Positions 60,380 to 64,000 of a DNA stretch of 64,000 nucleotides are shown here, one piece after another. The translations under genes and the position numbers were made by a program. The stretch is taken from positions 1 to 64,000 of the forward strand of contig NZ_AKJX01000099.1 in assembly GCF_000276605.1 (NCBI RefSeq), written 5' to 3'. The stretch is from Acidovorax sp. CF316 (GTDB lineage: Bacteria; Pseudomonadota; Gammaproteobacteria; Burkholderiales; Burkholderiaceae_C). A model generated the notes under the pieces. The model made no database searches, was not told where the DNA came from, and saw only the letters and a list, made by a program, of their open reading frames with translations. The number at the start of each line of letters is the position of its first letter. Within the stretch, counting starts at the first letter, position 1.

Positions 60380-63300
60380 GTGAGCATCTCCACCCCCTTC
60401 ATCCACCGGCCCATCGCCACCATGCTGCTGACCATCGGCCTGGCGCTGGCGGGGGCGGTGTCGTACTTCCTTTTGCCCGTGGCGCCGCTGCCGCAGGTGG
60501 ACTACCCGACCATTTCGGTCTCGGCCAGCCTGCCCGGGGCCAGCCCTGACACCATTGCCGCCACCGTGGCCACGCCGCTGGAGCGGGCGCTGGGCGCGAT
60601 CGCGGGCGTCAACGAGATCACCTCCCGCTCCACGCTGGGCAGCACCTCCATCACGCTGCAATTCGACCTGAGCCGCACGGTGGACAGCGCCGCGCGCGAC
60701 GTGCAGGCGGCCATCAACGCCTCGCGCACGCTGCTGCCCACGGGCATGCCGAGCAACCCGACCTACCGCAAGGTGAACCCGGCCGATTCGCCCATCATGA
60801 TCCTGGCGCTCACGTCGGATTCGCTCACGCGCGGGCAGATGTACGACGCGGCCTCCACCGTCATGGCGCAAAAACTCTCGCAGGTCGAGGGCGTGGGCCA
60901 GGCCTCCATCAGCGGCGGCGCGCTGCCGGCCGTGCGCGTGCAGCTCGACCCGCTGCGCCTGGCGGCCAACGGCGTCTCGCTGGAGCAGGTGCGTGCGGCC
61001 ATCACCAGCACCAATGCCAACCGCCCGCTCGGCTCGGTGGAGCGCGAGGACCACTACTGGCAGGTGACCGCCAACGACCAGGCCCGCGTGGCGGCCGACT
61101 ATGCGCCGCTGGTGCTGCGCTGGAAGGACGGCAACGCCATCCGCCTGGCCGATGTGGCCCAGGTCACCGACTCGGTGCAGGACGTGCGCAACTTCGGCGT
61201 GGCCAACGGCAAGCCGGCCATCCTGCTGCAGGTGTACAAGCAGCCGGGCGCCAACATCCTCGAAGCGGTGGAGCGCGTGCGCGCGCTGCTGCCGGCGCTC
61301 AAGGCCTCCATCCCGGCCGCCATCGACATCGAGATCGTCTCGGACCGAACGCCCACGCTGCGCGCCTCGGTCAAGGAGGTGGAGCGCGCCCTGGCCATCG
61401 CCGTGGCGCTGGTGATCCTGGTGGTGTTTTTGTTCCTGCGCAATGCGCGCGCCACGCTCATCCCCAGCGTGGCGGTGCCGGTGTCGCTGGCCGGTACCTT
61501 TGGCATCATGTACCTGGCGGGCTACACGCTCGACAACCTCTCGCTCATGGCGCTCACCGTGGCCACCGGTTTCGTGGTGGACGATGCCATCGTGGTGCTC
61601 GAGAACATCATGCGCCACATGGAGCGCGGCAAGACGGCGCTGCAGGCCTCGCTCGACGGGGCGCGCGAGATTGGCTTCACCGTGGTGTCCATGAGCATTT
61701 CACTGATCGCGGTGTTCGTGCCCATTTTGTTCATGGGCGGCATCGTAGGGCGGTTCTTCCGCGAGTTCGCCATCGTCATGTCGGCCGCCATCCTGGTGTC
61801 GCTCCTGGTCTCGCTGACCACCACGCCCATGATGTGCGCAGCCCTGCTCAAGCAGCACCGGGCCCCCAAGGTGCAGAGCCCGTCCCGCTGGGCGCGTTTT
61901 TCGCGCTGGGTCGATCGGCTGCAGGACCGCGCCCTGCGCGCTTACCGCCGCAGCCTGGCCTGGTGCCTGCGCCACCAGCCCGTGGTGCTGCTGGTGCTGG
62001 CCGGCGTGGTGGCCAGCAATGTGTACCTGTACACCGCCATCGACAAGGGCTTCATGCCCGAGCAGGACACGGGCCGCATCTCGGGCTTCATCCGGGCCGA
62101 CCAGGCCACCTCGTTCCAGGCCATGGAGCAGCGGCTGCAGCGCTTTCTGGCCATCGTGCAGGCCGACCCGGCCGTGGAGCATGTCACCGGCTTCACGGGC
62201 GGCTGGCAGCGCAATGCGGCCATGATGTTCATGTCGCTCAAGCGCGGGCCGGGGCAGGAAAGCTCCGAGGTGGTGATCAACCGCCTGCGCGAGCAGCTCA
62301 AGAACGAGCCCGGCGCGCGTTTGTTCATGACACCCCAGCGCGACATCCGCATCGGCGGGCGGCAGAGCAGTGCCTCGTTCGACTACACGCTGCAGGCCGA
62401 CGATATCGCCGAGCTGCGCACCTGGGAGCCGCGCATCCGCCAGGCCCTGTCGCAGCTGCCCGAACTGGAAGACGTGAACAGCGACGTGCAGGACTACGGC
62501 CTGCAGACCACGCTGGTGATCGACCGCGACGCGGCGTCGCGCCTGGGGCTCACGGTGTCGACCATCGACGCGACCCTGAACGACGCCTTCGGCCAGCGCC
62601 AGGTGGGCGTGATCTACAACCCGCTCAACCAGTACCGCGTGGTGATGGAGGCCGCGCCCCAGTACCTGCAGGACCCCGAGACCCTGCGCAGCTTCTTCTT
62701 CGTGAACAACCAGGGCCAGCAGATCCCGCTCACGGCGTTTGCGCGCATCACGCAGACCAACACGCCGCTGTCGGTCAGCCACGACCGGGGCACGCCGGCC
62801 AGCACGGTGAGCTTCAGCCTGGCGCCCGGCGTCTCGCTCTCGCAAGCCACCGATGCGGTGCACAACGCGGTGTCCGAACTGGGCGTGCCCGTGGGCATCC
62901 GCGGCACCTTCGGCGGCACGGCGGGGGCCTTCCAGGATGCGCTGGCGGGGCAGCCCCTGCTGATCCTGGCGGCCATCATCACCATCTACCTGGTGCTGGG
63001 CATCCTGTACGAGAACCTGGTGCACCCGCTCACCATCTTGTCCACGCTGCCCTCGGCCGGCGTGGGGGCGTTGCTGGCGCTGATGCTGTTCAAGACCGAG
63101 TTCTCGCTGATCGCGCTGATCGGGGTGATATTGCTCATCGGCATCGTCAAGAAGAATGCGATCATGATGATCGACTTCGCACTGGTGCGCCAGCGTGGCG
63201 GGCATGTGAGCGCCGCCCAAGCCATCTACCGCGCCTGCAACCTGCGCCTGCGCCCCATCCTCATGACCACCATGGCGGCCATCTTCGGCGCGCTGCCGCT

Positions 63301-63523
63301 GGCCCTGGGCCGGGCCGACGGCGCCGAGCTGCGCCAGCCCCTGGGCATTGCCATCGTGGGCGGACTGCTGTTCAGCCAGGTGCTGACGCTCTACACCACG
63401 CCCGTGGTCTACGTGGCGCTGGACCGCCTGCGCATGGGCGCCCACCGCATGGCGCGCCGCTGGCGCCGCAGCCACCCGGCGCCATCCGCCGGTGCCGCAG
63501 CGGCGTTCCAAGGAAACGATTGA
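60380..63523 (+). CDS. mdtC: RND efflux pump subunit MdtC-type
   Basis: A 1047-residue RND pump related to MdtB throughout: TPFIHRPIATMLLTIGLALAG at the start, [16 protein letters not shown] in TM4, [17 protein letters not shown] in TM10. It begins with a GTG at 60380 that follows GAGGGGG. With MdtB it probably forms a mixed trimer. Its stop shares one base with the outer-membrane factor start (TGATG), so the four genes form one operon. Confidence 0.96.
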   Translation: MSISTPFIHRPIATMLLTIGLALAGAVSYFLLPVAPLPQVDYPTISVSASLPGASPDTIAATVATPLERALGAIAGVNEITSRSTLGSTSITLQFDLSRTVDSAARDVQAAINASRTLLPTGMPSNPTYRKVNPADSPIMILALTSDSLTRGQMYDAASTVMAQKLSQVEGVGQASISGGALPAVRVQLDPLRLAANGVSLEQVRAAITSTNANRPLGSVEREDHYWQVTANDQARVAADYAPLVLRWKDGNAIRLADVAQVTDSVQDVRNFGVANGKPAILLQVYKQPGANILEAVERVRALLPALKASIPAAIDIEIVSDRTPTLRASVKEVERALAIAVALVILVVFLFLRNARATLIPSVAVPVSLAGTFGIMYLAGYTLDNLSLMALTVATGFVVDDAIVVLENIMRHMERGKTALQASLDGAREIGFTVVSMSISLIAVFVPILFMGGIVGRFFREFAIVMSAAILVSLLVSLTTTPMMCAALLKQHRAPKVQSPSRWARFSRWVDRLQDRALRAYRRSLAWCLRHQPVVLLVLAGVVASNVYLYTAIDKGFMPEQDTGRISGFIRADQATSFQAMEQRLQRFLAIVQADPAVEHVTGFTGGWQRNAAMMFMSLKRGPGQESSEVVINRLREQLKNEPGARLFMTPQRDIRIGGRQSSASFDYTLQADDIAELRTWEPRIRQALSQLPELEDVNSDVQDYGLQTTLVIDRDAASRLGLTVSTIDATLNDAFGQRQVGVIYNPLNQYRVVMEAAPQYLQDPETLRSFFFVNNQGQQIPLTAFARITQTNTPLSVSHDRGTPASTVSFSLAPGVSLSQATDAVHNAVSELGVPVGIRGTFGGTAGAFQDALAGQPLLILAAIITIYLVLGILYENLVHPLTILSTLPSAGVGALLALMLFKTEFSLIALIGVILLIGIVKKNAIMMIDFALVRQRGGHVSAAQAIYRACNLRLRPILMTTMAAIFGALPLALGRADGAELRQPLGIAIVGGLLFSQVLTLYTTPVVYVALDRLRMGAHRMARRWRRSHPAPSAGAAAAFQGND

Positions 63524-64000
63524 TGCCTTCGACACTTTTCTTCCCTTCCCCCGCACGCCTGGCGCTGTCGCTGGCCGTGCTCGCCCTGCTCGGCGCCTGC
63601 GCCAACCAGCAGGCCTACGAGCGCCCGGCCATGGACATCCCACCGGCGTTCAAGGAGAGCGGCGCTGCGGCCCAAGGCCTGTGGCAGCCGGCCCAGCCCG
63701 GCGGCGGCGAGGCCGTGCCGGCAGCATGGTGGTCGCTGTATGGCGACGCGACGCTCGATGCGTTGCAAAAGCAGGCTGCCGCCGGCAACCAGAACATCGC
63801 GCAGAGCTTGGCGCGCCTGCGCGCCGCGCAGGCGGCCGTGGCCAGCAGCAGCGCCAGCCTGCTGCCCAACCTGGGCGCCAGCGCCAGCAGTTCGCGCGCG
63901 CGCAGCGGCAGCACGCTGCAGGCCGATGGCAGCAGCAATGCGCGCATCAGCACCAGCCATTCGCTGGGCTTGAATGCGAGCTGGGAGCTGGACCTGTGGG
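63523..64000 (+). CDS. RND efflux outer-membrane lipoprotein, NodT/OprM family (partial)
   Basis: The first 159 residues of a TolC-like channel, cut by the window end. The signal peptide has lipobox LLGAC (Cys26). WWSLYGDATLDALQKQAAAGNQNIAQSLARLRAAQAAV is the standard opening of the first outer-membrane-efflux repeat in the NodT family. It should complete the tripartite pump encoded just before. The start overlaps the mdtC stop by one base. Confidence 0.92.
   Translation, partial: MPSTLFFPSPARLALSLAVLALLGACANQQAYERPAMDIPPAFKESGAAAQGLWQPAQPGGGEAVPAAWWSLYGDATLDALQKQAAAGNQNIAQSLARLRAAQAAVASSSASLLPNLGASASSSRARSGSTLQADGSSNARISTSHSLGLNASWELDLW

Overview
The window looks like chromosomal DNA of a high-GC, motile betaproteobacterium of the family Comamonadaceae, close to Acidovorax. 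This is inference from content: an flhDC flagellar master operon, several Bug/TctC-type solute-binding proteins, TRAP transporters, an xseB-ispA-dxs run, a MdtABC-type efflux operon, and three copies of a short dispersed repeat in intergenic DNA. Genes are densely packed. Many neighbours overlap by 1 to 4 bases (ATGA, GTGA or TGATG), so the operons are easy to read. No rRNA, tRNA, CRISPR array, insertion sequence or phage gene was seen.

Layout: 0.3-2.7 kb holds two lipoproteins converging on flhDC. 2.9-6.3 kb holds a sulfurtransferase, a DMT exporter and a Rieske oxygenase, all on the minus strand. 6.7-9.9 kb is xseB-ispA-dxs, feeding isoprenoid synthesis. 10.0-17.1 kb is a split TRAP system: two tandem paralogous DctP proteins on the plus strand and dctQM on the minus strand, separated by a divergent MFS/HxlR pair whose promoter region holds a 52-bp dyad.

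17.3-38.6 kb is a molybdenum/tungsten block. It contains a ModE-like regulator with a solute-binding domain, tupBCA for tungstate, an extra ModA-like lipoprotein, modABC for molybdate with a likely ModE box over the modA promoter, a LysE exporter, modE, a GAF-Fis regulator without an AAA+ domain, and a coxSLMDEG-xdhC cluster. That cluster encodes a molybdenum hydroxylase with the form II motif AYRGAGR, so its substrate is probably not CO. Lodged between tup and mod is a translationally coupled four-gene operon: EAL phosphodiesterase, saccharopine-dehydrogenase-like protein, DoxX-like protein and DUF2269 protein.

38.7-41.5 kb has a low-molecular-weight phosphatase and hpd-phhB-phhA for phenylalanine and tyrosine breakdown. 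41.9-51.2 kb has two Bug-type binding proteins, one with a sulfatase and one with an N-formylglutamate amidohydrolase-like enzyme, plus LysR regulators, a pair of DUF202 membrane proteins, a GlcD-like flavoprotein and a GST. 51.3-55.3 kb is mixed: a small basic protein, a transglutaminase-like protein, an orphan ABC ATPase, an exported acyl-carrier-protein-like protein without the usual attachment serine, and a LysE exporter. 55.4 kb to the end is a MdtABC-type RND operon followed by an outer-membrane factor cut by the window edge.
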